From assembly GCF_000176175.1 (NCBI RefSeq), contig NZ_ACZP01000014.1:806001-870000 (forward strand): a stretch of DNA of 64,000 nucleotides, in the 5' to 3' direction. The stretch comes from Vibrio furnissii CIP 102972. GTDB lineage: Bacteria; Pseudomonadota; Gammaproteobacteria; Enterobacterales; Vibrionaceae. This document shows, in pieces, positions 37,616 through 46,816 of this stretch; position 1 is the first letter of the stretch; each line of letters opens with the position of its first letter. A program made the translations under genes and the position numbers. The notes below the pieces were generated by a model. That model saw only the letters and a program-made list of their open reading frames with translations. It ran no database searches and was not told where the DNA came from.

Positions 37616-39058
37616 TTACGAGGCAAACAATGCCTGATTCAGGGACAGATGAATGGCGATACTCACCACATACCCCAGTAGGATCACGGGCGTCCATTTC
37701 AAATGACCAAAGAAGGTGTATTTGCCATGAGAGGCGCCCATCAACGCCACACCTGCCGCCGAACCAATCGACAACAAGCTGCCACCAACCCCCGCGGTGA
37801 GTGTCACCAATAACCAGTTCCCAATCGACATCGATGGTTCCATGGTTAAGACAGCAAACATCACCGGAATATTATCGACAATGGAAGAGAGAATGCCGAC
37901 CATGATGTTGGCCCACATCGGATCCCACTGCGCGTACATCACCTGCGAAATCAGCCCCAAATAACCGAGTAAACTCAAGCCGCCCACACACATCACCACC
38001 CCGTAAAAGAAGAGCAACGTGTCCCATTCTGCATGGGATATGCGGCGAAAGACGTCGAAAGGCACCACGGAGCCGATGCGCCGCAACGCCGCTTCATCAT
38101 GGTTGGCGATGGCCAGTGCGGTTTTCTTCGCCAAAGAACGGGCCAATGTTTTACGCAGGAAATAGCCAAAAAATTGCAGGTAAGCGAGGCCCATCATCAT
38201 GCCCATGACTGGGGGAAAGTGGAACAAGGCGTGAAAACTGACCGCCGTGAGAATAGTGAGTACAAACAGCAACACAATGCGCCGCGCGCCGCGTTTGAGC
38301 TCGACATGTTCATGCATGACATCCGGTTGTTCGGTGGGCAGAAACAGCGACATCACCAGCGCCGGTACGAGGTAATTGGCGACGGCGGGGAGGAACAAGT
38401 CCATAAACTGCATAAACGAGACGTGACCGGCCTGCCAGACCATCAACGTGGTGATGTCGCCAAACGGGCTGAATGCGCCCCCGGCGTTGGCGGCAATCAC
38501 GATGTTGATACACGCTAAATTCACAAAGCGGCTGTGTTTGCCGCCGACTTTCATCACCACCGCACACATCAACAGCGCGGTGGTCAGGTTATCGGCGATG
38601 GGGGAGATGAAAAACGCCAGCAGGCCAGTGATCCAAAACAGCGAGCGAAAATTGAAGCCTTTGCCAATCATCCACGCTTGCAGGGCATCAAACAAGCGCC
38701 GTTCTTCCATCGCGCTGATGTAGGTCATCGCGACCAGCAAAAACAGCAGCAATTCGGCATATTCCAACAGGTTGTATTCCAGCGCCTCGCGGGCGATGTC
38801 GGCCATACCGTGTTGTTGGTACACGTAGCCAATCATGGCCCAGATCAGCCCCGCCGCCAGTAGCACGGGTTTGGATTTTCTTAGTTGGAGGTACTCTTCG
38901 AGCATCACCAAGGTGTAGGCGAGGCCAAACAGCAGCAACGCGAGGTAGCCGATGACCGATTGCGTGAGGGGTAAGGGCGATTGCGGCGCAGTCGAGGCAA
39001 AACAGAACGAGGAAAACAGGGACGAACAAAGGATCAGGCCTAGCCAAACTCGCTTCAT
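37616..39058 (-). CDS. nhaD: Sodium:proton antiporter NhaD
   Basis: Inner-membrane Na+(Li+)/H+ antiporter. 480 residues, with a cleavable-looking signal (LFSSFCFA) and ten or more helices, and the IT-superfamily motifs SPIADNLTTALLMCA near residue 153 and SIVDNIPVMFAVL near 395. Characteristic of vibrios and other marine bacteria. Ribosome site GGAG eight bases before the ATG. Convergent with the repair operon. Confidence 0.93.
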   Translation of the reverse strand: MKRVWLGLILCSSLFSSFCFASTAPQSPLPLTQSVIGYLALLLFGLAYTLVMLEEYLQLRKSKPVLLAAGLIWAMIGYVYQQHGMADIAREALEYNLLEYAELLLFLLVAMTYISAMEERRLFDALQAWMIGKGFNFRSLFWITGLLAFFISPIADNLTTALLMCAVVMKVGGKHSRFVNLACINIVIAANAGGAFSPFGDITTLMVWQAGHVSFMQFMDLFLPAVANYLVPALVMSLFLPTEQPDVMHEHVELKRGARRIVLLFVLTILTAVSFHALFHFPPVMGMMMGLAYLQFFGYFLRKTLARSLAKKTALAIANHDEAALRRIGSVVPFDVFRRISHAEWDTLLFFYGVVMCVGGLSLLGYLGLISQVMYAQWDPMWANIMVGILSSIVDNIPVMFAVLTMEPSMSIGNWLLVTLTAGVGGSLLSIGSAAGVALMGASHGKYTFFGHLKWTPVILLGYVVSIAIHLSLNQALFAS

Positions 39059-39154
39059 AATCTGCGCTCCAACTGACGGAAATTACACAAATTTTAGAAC
39101 CAATTTCGCCCGTTAGGTGTGAGGTGTATCGAATCTGACGGAATGCCAGATAAT

Positions 39155-39180
39155 AAAAAACCCCGGCAAGCCGGGGTTTG
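39155..39180 (-). terminator. Terminator of the DAACS symporter gene
   Basis: AAACCCCGGC (39158-39167), AA, GCCGGGGTTT (39170-39179); the minus strand continues TTTTATTAT. Confidence 0.85.
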
Positions 39181-39194
39181 TCAACACGGTCGTG

Positions 39195-40493
39195 TTAGGC
39201 GCGTTTCAGATGCACTTCTTCTTCTTTCGCGCCAGCCATTGGGTCGTTAAAACGGGCTTCATCCAGCGCATTTTCCGACTTGGCCACAATACACGTCACA
39301 CAACTGTCACCCGTGATGTTGACCGCAGTACGAATCATATCCAGCAGACGGTCAACCCCCATGATGAGCGCGATCCCTTCCAGTGGTAGACCCACTTGGT
39401 TCAGTACCATCGCCAGCATCACTAAGCCGACGCCCGGAACACCTGCCGTCCCAATTGACGCCAGTGTCGCGGTCAGGATCACCGTCAGGTAGTCCCCCAT
39501 CGACAGGTCGATGTTAAACGCCTGGGCGATAAACGCGGTCGCCACACCTTGCATGATTGCGGTGCCGTCCATGTTGACGGTCGCGCCCAGCGGGATGGTG
39601 AATGACGCCACTTTGTTGTCGACACCAAAACGGTTTTTCGCCGTTTCCATGGTCACCGGAATGGTGGCGTTGGATGAGGCGGTTGAGAACGCAAACATGA
39701 TCGCATCTTCCATTTTACGGAAGAAGGTGATTGGGCTCAGGCCCGCAAAGCTCTTCAGCATCACGCTGTACGTAACCAATCCGTGGATCAGCAGCGTTGC
39801 CGCCAGCACCACAAAGTACTCTGCCAGATTCAAAATTGCGCTCAGACCCAGGCCGGTGAACAGTTTCGCCATCAGGAAGAATACGCCGTATGGCGCCACA
39901 TGCATCAGCATGGCAACCAGCTTCATGATCACGTCGTTGAGATCATTGAACACGGCCGCGATGCGCTCGCCCGGTTTCCCGGCTGCGCTGATTGCAATCC
40001 CAAACAGTACCGCAAACACAATCACCTGCAGGGTTTTACCTTCTGCCATGGCATTGATTGGGTTGGTCGGGAACATGTCGATCAGCACTTTACCCAGCGA
40101 AGGGGCTTCTGCAGATGTAAACCCGGTGGCTGCGGTGAGATCGGCTCCGGCGCCCGGTTGGAAAATGGTGCCCATGGTCAGTGCCAGCGTGATCGCAATC
40201 GCGGTGGTGGTGATGTAAAACGCGAGTGTTTTACCGCCCATGCGGCCCAGTGTAGAAAGGTCTTTCAGTGAACTTGTGCCGCACACCAGAGATACAAACA
40301 CCAGTGGGACAACAAGCATTTTCAGGCTGGCAATGAAGATCTTGCCGCCGACTTCGAATAATCCATTAACGATATATGCGTCCACAAATCCGTTGTCCGC
40401 AAACAGGGTGCGCAGTGCAAACCCTGTCAAGATACCGGCTACCATGCCTAAAATTACGCGGCTGGTGAGCGACATCGGTTTCTTGGTATTCAT
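39195..40493 (-). CDS. DAACS-family dicarboxylate/amino acid:cation symporter
   Basis: 432 residues from the ATG at 40493, chosen because AAGGAG lies 8 bases upstream; a GTG at 40502 would be too close to it. Family motifs: SLKMLVVPLVFVSLVCG, FAFSTASSNATIPVTMETA, and GATVNMDGTAIMQGVA near residue 300. Membrane protein importing glutamate, aspartate or C4-dicarboxylates with Na+ or H+; substrate uncertain. A good CRP site lies upstream. Confidence 0.93.
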   Translation of the reverse strand: MNTKKPMSLTSRVILGMVAGILTGFALRTLFADNGFVDAYIVNGLFEVGGKIFIASLKMLVVPLVFVSLVCGTSSLKDLSTLGRMGGKTLAFYITTTAIAITLALTMGTIFQPGAGADLTAATGFTSAEAPSLGKVLIDMFPTNPINAMAEGKTLQVIVFAVLFGIAISAAGKPGERIAAVFNDLNDVIMKLVAMLMHVAPYGVFFLMAKLFTGLGLSAILNLAEYFVVLAATLLIHGLVTYSVMLKSFAGLSPITFFRKMEDAIMFAFSTASSNATIPVTMETAKNRFGVDNKVASFTIPLGATVNMDGTAIMQGVATAFIAQAFNIDLSMGDYLTVILTATLASIGTAGVPGVGLVMLAMVLNQVGLPLEGIALIMGVDRLLDMIRTAVNITGDSCVTCIVAKSENALDEARFNDPMAGAKEEEVHLKRA

Positions 40494-40601
40494 CTTGAAC
40501 ACTCCTTATATTTATGCACTTCGACATCATTTCAAAGCGAGCGGCAGGTTAGCAGGCGTCATCCAAAATAAAAAAGTAAATTCACAATACCTATTCATTG
40601 G

Positions 40602-40617
40602 TGTGATCTTGCTCACT
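40602..40617. promoter_or_regulatory. CRP-like site upstream of the DAACS symporter
   Basis: TGTGA-TCTTGC-TCACT, 9 of 10 consensus positions, centred about 117 bases upstream of the ATG. Confidence 0.65.
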
Positions 40618-41102
40618 ATTTGTTGGGTGTTTTTAACTAAAAAATAACAATTTAATAGTGATTTAATTCAGTTGTTCGTGAATTAGTAACATATAGCGTT
40701 AGCGATGCAACAATGTTCACGATTCTCATGCATTGATAATTCGAGGGTTTTTCCCCTTTACTTCCCAAAAATTAGGCGCATATTTAGTCGAGTTTATGCC
40801 TTTTTGTGCATAAGATTGCACTTGTGTGTTTTCTGGTATTGATGGGGTGAATGGTTTGGGTGCGCCTTCACGTACATCAGAACGACCGATCGCGACATGG
40901 ATAAGAGGAATGCGAGGAAAGGGATACGATGAAAGCGAAATCGTGCATGGAATTTCGGGGGTGGGGGTGAAATATCAGGAGCATACACGATTTCGCCTGA
41001 TCACAGTTTGGCAATTTGCCGCCAAATGGGTGATGCAATTTTGGCAAAAAATAATACTATTCCACCAATATGAAGTCTTGATGACGTCAGAATTGTAGAA
41101 AA

Positions 41103-41177
41103 CAGTGATATTGTCGAACACGACAGCTCTATTGCAGGACACGATTGTATGACAGGAAACGACTGTATTGCAGAGCA
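41103..41177. repeat. Degenerate tandem repeats before the AraC gene
   Basis: Four imperfect units of 18, 21, 18 and 18 bases: CAGTGATATTGTCGAACA, then units starting CGACAG, CGATTG and CGACTG with shared TATTG/GTAT and (A)GGA(C/A)A/CAGAGCA elements. Ends 36 bases before the AraC ATG. Not an exact repeat; similarity is judged by eye. Confidence 0.45.
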
Positions 41178-41213
41178 CGACGGTCGTGGTCGATTGGCGT
41201 TGGTGGAAAAATG

Positions 41214-42101
41214 ATGCGTGCCCAGTTTGAAAAAGTGGAATATCGGGATGACAGTTCGTGGCGATTGCTGATTCGCGAACTCGACACCATTCCGTTTGGG
41301 TGGCACTTCCATCCCGAGTATGAACTGACGCTGACCCTCAACAGCGCCGGTGAACGCTACATTGGCGACAATATCAGCAAATATGAGCATGGCGATTTAA
41401 CCTTAGTCGGCCCCAACATTCCCCACACGTGGCAATCGCAATGGCACTTGGATCCCACACTGCCGCAAAAGGTGTACGTGTTGTGGTTCGACCAAGCGTG
41501 GGTGGATAACCTGCTGCGGTCATTCCCTGAATTTGCCCCGCTCGATGCTTTGTTTCAGCAGGCGCGCCATGGCGTTGCTTTTCCCACGTCGTTCGCTTTG
41601 TCGCTGCTGCCGATGTTTGAGCAATTGGATAACGCGTCGCCTGCGCGCCGCTCCACGCTTTTACTCAGTGTGCTGGCTTCGCTTGGAGAGTGTGACACGC
41701 CACAAACGTTGGGCGTGGAAGGCGGGATGCGCTTGGCGGAAACGCACGGGCGCGATCAGCGTGTGTTGTCTCAGCTGTTGGAGCGCATTCACGCCCACTA
41801 CACCGAGCCACTATTTCTGCCTGAATTGGCGCAAGATGTGGCGATGAGCGAAAGCACATTGATTCGCTTTTTCAAGCGGTTGATGGGGCAAAGTGTCAAC
41901 CGCTACATCACGCAAGTACGCATTGGTAAAGCGTGTTCGTTATTGATTCGTACCGACTTTCCGGTGTCGCTGGTGGCTGAGCAGGCGGGGTTTACCAATC
42001 AGGCCAACTTTAACCGTTTGTTTCTCAAATATAAGCAGATGACGCCGCGTCAGTTTCGTCAGCGGTTCAAACAACTCAACCTCATCAAACGGGACCGTTA
42101 G
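41214..42101 (+). CDS. AraC-family transcriptional regulator
   Basis: 295 residues from the ATG at 41214 with GGTGGA six bases upstream; an adjacent ATG at 41211 is nearly as likely. N-terminal cupin-type sensor (WHFHPEYELTLTLNSAG near residue 25; GDLTLVGPNIPHTW) and two C-terminal HTHs (~195-290, with FTNQANFNRLFLKYKQMTPR). Ligand unknown. Convergent with the DMT transporter gene. Confidence 0.88.
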   Translation: MRAQFEKVEYRDDSSWRLLIRELDTIPFGWHFHPEYELTLTLNSAGERYIGDNISKYEHGDLTLVGPNIPHTWQSQWHLDPTLPQKVYVLWFDQAWVDNLLRSFPEFAPLDALFQQARHGVAFPTSFALSLLPMFEQLDNASPARRSTLLLSVLASLGECDTPQTLGVEGGMRLAETHGRDQRVLSQLLERIHAHYTEPLFLPELAQDVAMSESTLIRFFKRLMGQSVNRYITQVRIGKACSLLIRTDFPVSLVAEQAGFTNQANFNRLFLKYKQMTPRQFRQRFKQLNLIKRDR

Positions 42102-42135
42102 GCCCCGTTGTCTTTTTGGTCTCGCGTTATTTTTC

Positions 42136-42198
42136 GGATAGAGCGGACTGCTTTATGGAAAGGACAGACGGTTTTATGGATAGGACTGACGTCGTTGG
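42136..42198. repeat. Degenerate 21-base tandem repeat after the AraC gene
   Basis: Three 21-base units starting GGATAG, GGAAAG, GGATAG. The first two end GCTTTAT and GTTTTAT; each has (A)GGAC or CGGAC-like cores. The last unit ends at the base before the DMT stop codon. Confidence 0.5.
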
Positions 42199-43092
42199 TT
42201 ATGATGCGGCGGGCTGACGTGCGCGCAGCAGGGCCAACGGGGAAAAGCCCGTGACCATCATGGTGCCAACCAAGACCAGTGCGGTGCCCAGCAGCGTATT
42301 GAGTCCGATGGTTTCCCCCAACACCAAGTACCCCCACAAAATGCCAAATCCCGGAATTAAAAAAGTGACGGATAGTGTGGGCGATGGGCCGATGTCTTTG
42401 ACCAAACGGAAATAGAGCAGATAAGCCAACCCTGTACACAAGATGCCGAGTGCCACCACGGAGAGCATTTCGACCCCGCTCGGCACCGCGCGCATGGGCA
42501 TCAAGGGAAGTAGGGGAAGCACCCATAGCGACGCCGCCCACATGCTGCCGTGTGCGTTGTCAAATGATGAGATCGACGGCGCGTTTTTGGTGTAGTTGGT
42601 CGCAATGCCATAGCTAAAGGCAGCCAGCGTGGCGGCGATCATCGGTAAGGCGGTTTCAGTGCCCATGAGCGAACGATCCAGCCCGACAATCACCGACACG
42701 CCAAGTACGCCAACCAACAAGCCGATAATGGCCTTTGGGCTGAGCGGCGTTTTGTGCCACACATAGCCAATCACTGCGCCCCAAATCGGCGCGGTGGAGT
42801 TCAAAATCGATAAGGTTGAAACGTTGAGCACCTGCGCTGCATAAGCAAAGAGCAGAAAGGGGAGCGCGCTGTTAAACAGGCCAAGTATCATAAAGTGGCG
42901 CCAGTGCTGGCGAAACGGCAGCGATTTTTTTAAATAGATGCCAATCAGCAGCAGACTCAGCGCGGCAAATCCGACGCGCGCTTCAATTAAATATGCTGGG
43001 CCAAAGCTGTGCGCAGCGAGGCGTAAAAAGAGAAATGAGCCACCCCAAATGGCGGCCAATCCAAGCAGTTGTAAAAAGCTGGCGACAGGCAT
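42199..43092 (-). CDS. DMT-superfamily (EamA) transporter
   Basis: 297 residues, ten hydrophobic helices in two EamA repeats (about 5-135 and 145-285), with LQLLGLAAIWGGSFLFLRLA at the start. Inner-membrane metabolite exporter; substrate unknown. Same strand as the downstream-numbered S33 hydrolase, separated from it by a very strong hairpin. Confidence 0.9.
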   Translation of the reverse strand: MPVASFLQLLGLAAIWGGSFLFLRLAAHSFGPAYLIEARVGFAALSLLLIGIYLKKSLPFRQHWRHFMILGLFNSALPFLLFAYAAQVLNVSTLSILNSTAPIWGAVIGYVWHKTPLSPKAIIGLLVGVLGVSVIVGLDRSLMGTETALPMIAATLAAFSYGIATNYTKNAPSISSFDNAHGSMWAASLWVLPLLPLMPMRAVPSGVEMLSVVALGILCTGLAYLLYFRLVKDIGPSPTLSVTFLIPGFGILWGYLVLGETIGLNTLLGTALVLVGTMMVTGFSPLALLRARQPAAS

Positions 43093-43196
43093 GACGAATC
43101 CTTGTTGTGTCTGGAAACGCTACTGTGAAGCAGGGGCCAATGTAGGTCAATGGCTAAAAAGATAACAGTGCCGGAAATGGCTAGTTTGAGCCGATG

Positions 43197-43236
43197 TTGC
43201 CTCTCACCGCAGGCCGAAGCCTGCGGTGAGAGGCAA
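43197..43236 (-). terminator. Perfect 18-base-pair hairpin with UUCG loop
   Basis: TTGCCTCTCACCGCAGGC (43197-43214), loop CGAA, complement (43219-43236). On the minus strand the loop reads UUCG closed by C-G, an exceptionally stable tetraloop. It lies between the hydrolase stop and the DMT ATG. No T-run, so it may be an mRNA 3'-end stabiliser rather than an intrinsic terminator. Confidence 0.6.
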
Positions 43237-43252
43237 AGACAAACAGAACGCG

Positions 43253-44566
43253 TTATAGCAACGGCTGGCCTAAGTTCGCCGCTGTCTGTTCGCCCATGGC
43301 GATCAGCGTATCCAGAATGTGTTCCCCGTCGACACGTAGGCCGTTGTGTTCATATTGGTTGGTGATCCACGCTTGGCTGTTGGGGATGTGTCGGAGGGTT
43401 TCACGGCTGATGTCCATCTCAACAAACATGTCGTCGGCGTAGACCGCGCAGCTCACCGGCACGCTGTTTTGTGCCAGCGCATTGGCATCGTACAGCGCGT
43501 GCCAATCGTCTTTTGCGGCCAGTAAATGCGCCGCATCGTTTAACGGCTGCAACTGCGTATATTGATCGAACATCCACGGGAACACCATCTCACCTGTAAA
43601 CAGGAACGCTTGCCCTGGTTGGTAGTGAAACTCCGGAAACGCATCCCGCATGCGATGGGCCGACCATTGCGACGCAAAGCCCTGGCAGTAGATCGCTTCG
43701 TGCAAAATGGCGTAAATCGGATTGGTTTGAAACCCTTGGTCCATCATCATGTGTTGCAAAAATTCGTAGCGCAGCGTTTCTTTGCCCTCGACCTCAATCA
43801 AGGCGTTTTCCAGCGTAAAGTAGGTTGGCAAAAACGCATCGCTCATGCCGAAATGAATACCGATTTGCTGGAACTGCTCGACGGTAAAACGCTGACCGTT
43901 TGGTAGGCGAACATCGTTTGCCAGTAAGTGATCGGCAATGCGCTGACACATCGCTTGCGCGTGGGGAAATTGGCGAAAGAACGCAGCGTTTTTGTCCAGC
44001 GTGCGCTGGAAGGTGGCGCGGTAGACATCGTCGGGATGACGCGACAGCGATGGCACGCCGCCGGTGATGTAGCTGCGCAGCAAGCTGTTTGGAAACAGCG
44101 ATAAATAGGTGAGTGAACAGAAGCCGCCAAAGCTTTGCCCGAGGATTGCCCAGCGATCAATCCCCCATTGCTGACGAATGAATTCGGCATCACGCACGAT
44201 GTTATCGGCGCGAAAATGACTCAGGTACTCGGCTTGTTGTTGCGGGGTTTGACCCGCCAGTGTGTGGTGGGTGATCACACTGCTTTGGCCGGTGCCGCGT
44301 TGGTCTAGCAGCAGAACGCGAAACTGTTGCAGCGCGCGTTTCATCCAGCCGCTACTGGCGCTGGCTCGTGGCGCCGGAAAGCCGGGTCCGCCTTGAAAAT
44401 AAACCAACCAAGGCTTGTGCTCATCGTGGCCATCAGCGGCCGTGACGGCGCGGGCAAAGACGGTGAGAGTGTCGCCATTCGGTTGCTGATAATTCAACGG
44501 CACAGAGAAGGTGTACGGCGTGTAACGAACGCCCGCTTCAACGAAGCTTTGCTGGGAATGCATCAT
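43253..44566 (-). CDS. Alpha/beta hydrolase, S33 prolyl-aminopeptidase-like
   Basis: 437 residues from the ATG at 44566 (AAGGAA 12 bases upstream); the frame extends further without support. Oxyanion motif YFQGGPGF and nucleophile GQSFGGF (Ser ~162), DQRGTGQS between them, and a C-terminal His in DGEH. Matches the proline iminopeptidase / tripeptidyl group. Probably cytoplasmic, no signal seen. Substrate inferred from family. Confidence 0.88.
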   Translation of the reverse strand: MMHSQQSFVEAGVRYTPYTFSVPLNYQQPNGDTLTVFARAVTAADGHDEHKPWLVYFQGGPGFPAPRASASSGWMKRALQQFRVLLLDQRGTGQSSVITHHTLAGQTPQQQAEYLSHFRADNIVRDAEFIRQQWGIDRWAILGQSFGGFCSLTYLSLFPNSLLRSYITGGVPSLSRHPDDVYRATFQRTLDKNAAFFRQFPHAQAMCQRIADHLLANDVRLPNGQRFTVEQFQQIGIHFGMSDAFLPTYFTLENALIEVEGKETLRYEFLQHMMMDQGFQTNPIYAILHEAIYCQGFASQWSAHRMRDAFPEFHYQPGQAFLFTGEMVFPWMFDQYTQLQPLNDAAHLLAAKDDWHALYDANALAQNSVPVSCAVYADDMFVEMDISRETLRHIPNSQAWITNQYEHNGLRVDGEHILDTLIAMGEQTAANLGQPLL

Positions 44567-44637
44567 GACTGACTGATTTCCTTGTGAGTCATTGTGTGAG
44601 TGAGGCAGACGATAGCACAAGGCGGAGGAGGGAGATA

Positions 44638-44669
44638 TGACGCTCTGCAATTATTGCCGCAGAGCATCA
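44638..44669 (-). terminator. Hairpin after the DUF2955 gene
   Basis: TGACGCTCTGC, 10-base loop, GCAGAGCATCA with one G-U type mismatch. No T-run; weak as a terminator. Confidence 0.4.
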
Positions 44670-44681
44670 TGGGGGTGTTGC

Positions 44682-45725
44682 TTAGCCTTCAATCGGCCCG
44701 AAACGAGTCGATTCAAAGCTGTTGAGAATGCGGTGGATCAAATAGGTGATCATCAGCGTGACCACGATGGCAAAGAAGATGCTACTGACGCGATACAAAG
44801 CGCTGTACACCAAGTCGCCGCCGGGGCTGAGGTACTGACCAAACAATATCCCCAACGTGGTTAAGCCACCAAAACCGGCACCTGAACCGCTCGATTCTTT
44901 GACGTGCATGTAGCTGAACAACATCGACCCCAACCACAACAACGGCACCACAAACAGCAGTAAGTCCGACCAATCGTAGAGCAGCAATTGCCCTGCCAAT
45001 CCAAAGGTCACGCCAAGAATGGTGCCCATGCCGCGCTTGCGTGCGTACCCCATCGCGCCGTTCCAATGCATCGGAAACAGCAGCAAAATGGTGGTGGCTT
45101 GCGCCGACAGCGAATCGCTCAGATCGAACACCTGAAACACCACAAACGACAGCGTAGTGATGCTCGCGCCCATCAGGGCTTCATGGCGCATGCGATGCGA
45201 CTGTTTTGGCGTCGCCGGACGTGGCGGCGGTTGGCGCGGTTCAGTATCGGGAATCAAAAACGTCATCAGATACGCGATCATCACCGAAAGAATGTTGGCG
45301 TAAAAGTTACCAAAAATCAGCTCGTTGAGATCCGTGGTCGGATAACTGGCAAAGTGCAGCATGATACTGAGACTGATGACGCTGTTGGCGCCAAACAGAA
45401 ACAGGCTGCCCTTTGACATGCAGGCAAATTTATACAGAAACAGAAAGAAGGCGATGAGCGTCATCATGCCAGGGTGCGAGCCAAAAAGCCCCCCCAGAAT
45501 CCCCACTTCCAAGCCACACACGACCGCCGCAGCCAGCAGTTGACGCGCGGCGTGGGCGCTCATGACGGGCACCATGCCCAACAGCAGCATCGGTGTCACG
45601 GTATAAAACACACCGTAGTTCCACCCCATTAATTTATTGAAGGTGAACCCCAGTGTGGCGCCGGTGGCAATCCGCAGACATTGTCGGAGATCGTTGTCCG
45701 ACATAGGATGGTCCCATAATTTCAT
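44682..45725 (-). CDS. DUF2955 / FUSC-like membrane protein
   Basis: 347 residues with about ten hydrophobic helices in two blocks either side of a Pro-rich cytoplasmic loop (PRQPPPRPATPKQ near residue 165). GYARKRGMGTILGV resembles FUSC aromatic-acid exporters. Third gene of marR-hlyD-DUF2955, 12 bases after hlyD; AGGGGG before the ATG. Likely the inner-membrane part of an efflux pump whose periplasmic adaptor is the HlyD protein. Substrate unknown. Confidence 0.85.
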   Translation of the reverse strand: MKLWDHPMSDNDLRQCLRIATGATLGFTFNKLMGWNYGVFYTVTPMLLLGMVPVMSAHAARQLLAAAVVCGLEVGILGGLFGSHPGMMTLIAFFLFLYKFACMSKGSLFLFGANSVISLSIMLHFASYPTTDLNELIFGNFYANILSVMIAYLMTFLIPDTEPRQPPPRPATPKQSHRMRHEALMGASITTLSFVVFQVFDLSDSLSAQATTILLLFPMHWNGAMGYARKRGMGTILGVTFGLAGQLLLYDWSDLLLFVVPLLWLGSMLFSYMHVKESSGSGAGFGGLTTLGILFGQYLSPGGDLVYSALYRVSSIFFAIVVTLMITYLIHRILNSFESTRFGPIEG

Positions 45726-45737
45726 GCCACCCCCTGC

Positions 45738-46796
45738 TTAGTAGATGTAGTGCAGCGCACTCAGAAAGCGAATCTGAAGTTTCGCCAGCAGTTTAAACAC
45801 GCTGTTTTCTGGCAGCAGTTGCACGGTGGCACGTGCGCCCGCAGGCAGTTTTTGCAGCTGCTCATCGCTCAACGCCAAATGCAGACGCATGCGCTGTGCG
45901 TCGCGCACCCAACGTGTAGAAGAGGTGGGTGAGGCCAGCAAGCCGTTAGCATCGAACTGACCCGAACTGACCCCTGCATCCACACTGCTCACGCGAGCTT
46001 CAAACACTTGGCCCGGTTTGCTGTCAAACGCAATCAGCGCGTCACTTTCGGTGTTAAGGTGGCGCAAACTTTTCTCACGGAAATCGGCAATCACGTCGAC
46101 TTGGTTATCCACCAGCGCGATCAGCGGGCTGCCTGCCGCCGCGTAGGTGCCTGCTTCTAGTTGCAGGTTGGTCACCACGCCATCATTTTCTGCCATCACT
46201 TTGGTGTAAGAGAGGTTGAGCGTGGCTTGGTCCAACTGGTTTTGTGCCACGCGAATGCTGACGTTTGAACTGTCGGTATTGCCGCGGCTGACTTGCAGCT
46301 CTTTCAAACGGGCACGCGCCGCCGCCAAATTGGCTTTCGCTGCCGTTGCCGCACTTTGCGCATCATCGCGCAGCTGTTGCGAGGTGCCGTTGCGATGAAA
46401 TAGGGTATTTAAACGGTTGTATTCGCGTGTTTTCTGGTCCGACACAATCACCGCAGCGGTCACGTCTGCTTGCGCAGCCACAATCGATGCATCGAGTTGA
46501 TCGTTGCTCTGCATGGTGCGTTCTAAATTGAGTTGTGCTTGTTCGACCGCGAGCTGGTAAGGCGCCGGATCGATTTGAAACAGCACGTCACCTTTATGAA
46601 CCGCTTGGTTGTTGTTGACGTAAATTTCTGAAATCTGTCCGCTAACGCGTGGTGAGACTTTGGTGACCACGCGGGTCGCCATGGCTTGCGGCGTGAGCGG
46701 CATCGCAAGGTCGGCCACGAGAAAATAAGCAAAGACGAAGACAAACACGAAGCTGGAATATTTGATCCAGCGTGCGAATTTCTGATCGGGTGTCAT
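45738..46796 (-). CDS. HlyD/EmrA-family periplasmic adaptor
   Basis: 352 residues. One N-terminal membrane helix (~12-32, FVFVFAYFLVADLAM), then lipoyl-like halves (ISEIYVNNNQAVHKGDVLFQIDP) flanking a long coiled coil (~75-180) and beta-barrel parts. Links an inner-membrane pump to an outer-membrane channel. Second gene of marR-hlyD-DUF2955, 20 bases after marR. Confidence 0.9.
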   Translation of the reverse strand: MTPDQKFARWIKYSSFVFVFVFAYFLVADLAMPLTPQAMATRVVTKVSPRVSGQISEIYVNNNQAVHKGDVLFQIDPAPYQLAVEQAQLNLERTMQSNDQLDASIVAAQADVTAAVIVSDQKTREYNRLNTLFHRNGTSQQLRDDAQSAATAAKANLAAARARLKELQVSRGNTDSSNVSIRVAQNQLDQATLNLSYTKVMAENDGVVTNLQLEAGTYAAAGSPLIALVDNQVDVIADFREKSLRHLNTESDALIAFDSKPGQVFEARVSSVDAGVSSGQFDANGLLASPTSSTRWVRDAQRMRLHLALSDEQLQKLPAGARATVQLLPENSVFKLLAKLQIRFLSALHYIY

Positions 46797-46816
46797 GGGG
46801 GATTATTTCTCTTCGA

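Larger units (their letters stand above)
40494..41213. other. Intergenic region between DAACS symporter and AraC gene
   Basis: 720 bases without a credible gene. Contains the CRP-like site, an AT-rich promoter area for the symporter, a dyad TTATGC-N8-GCATAA (40794-40813), and a run of degenerate 18-21 base repeats just before the AraC gene. Confidence 0.6.
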
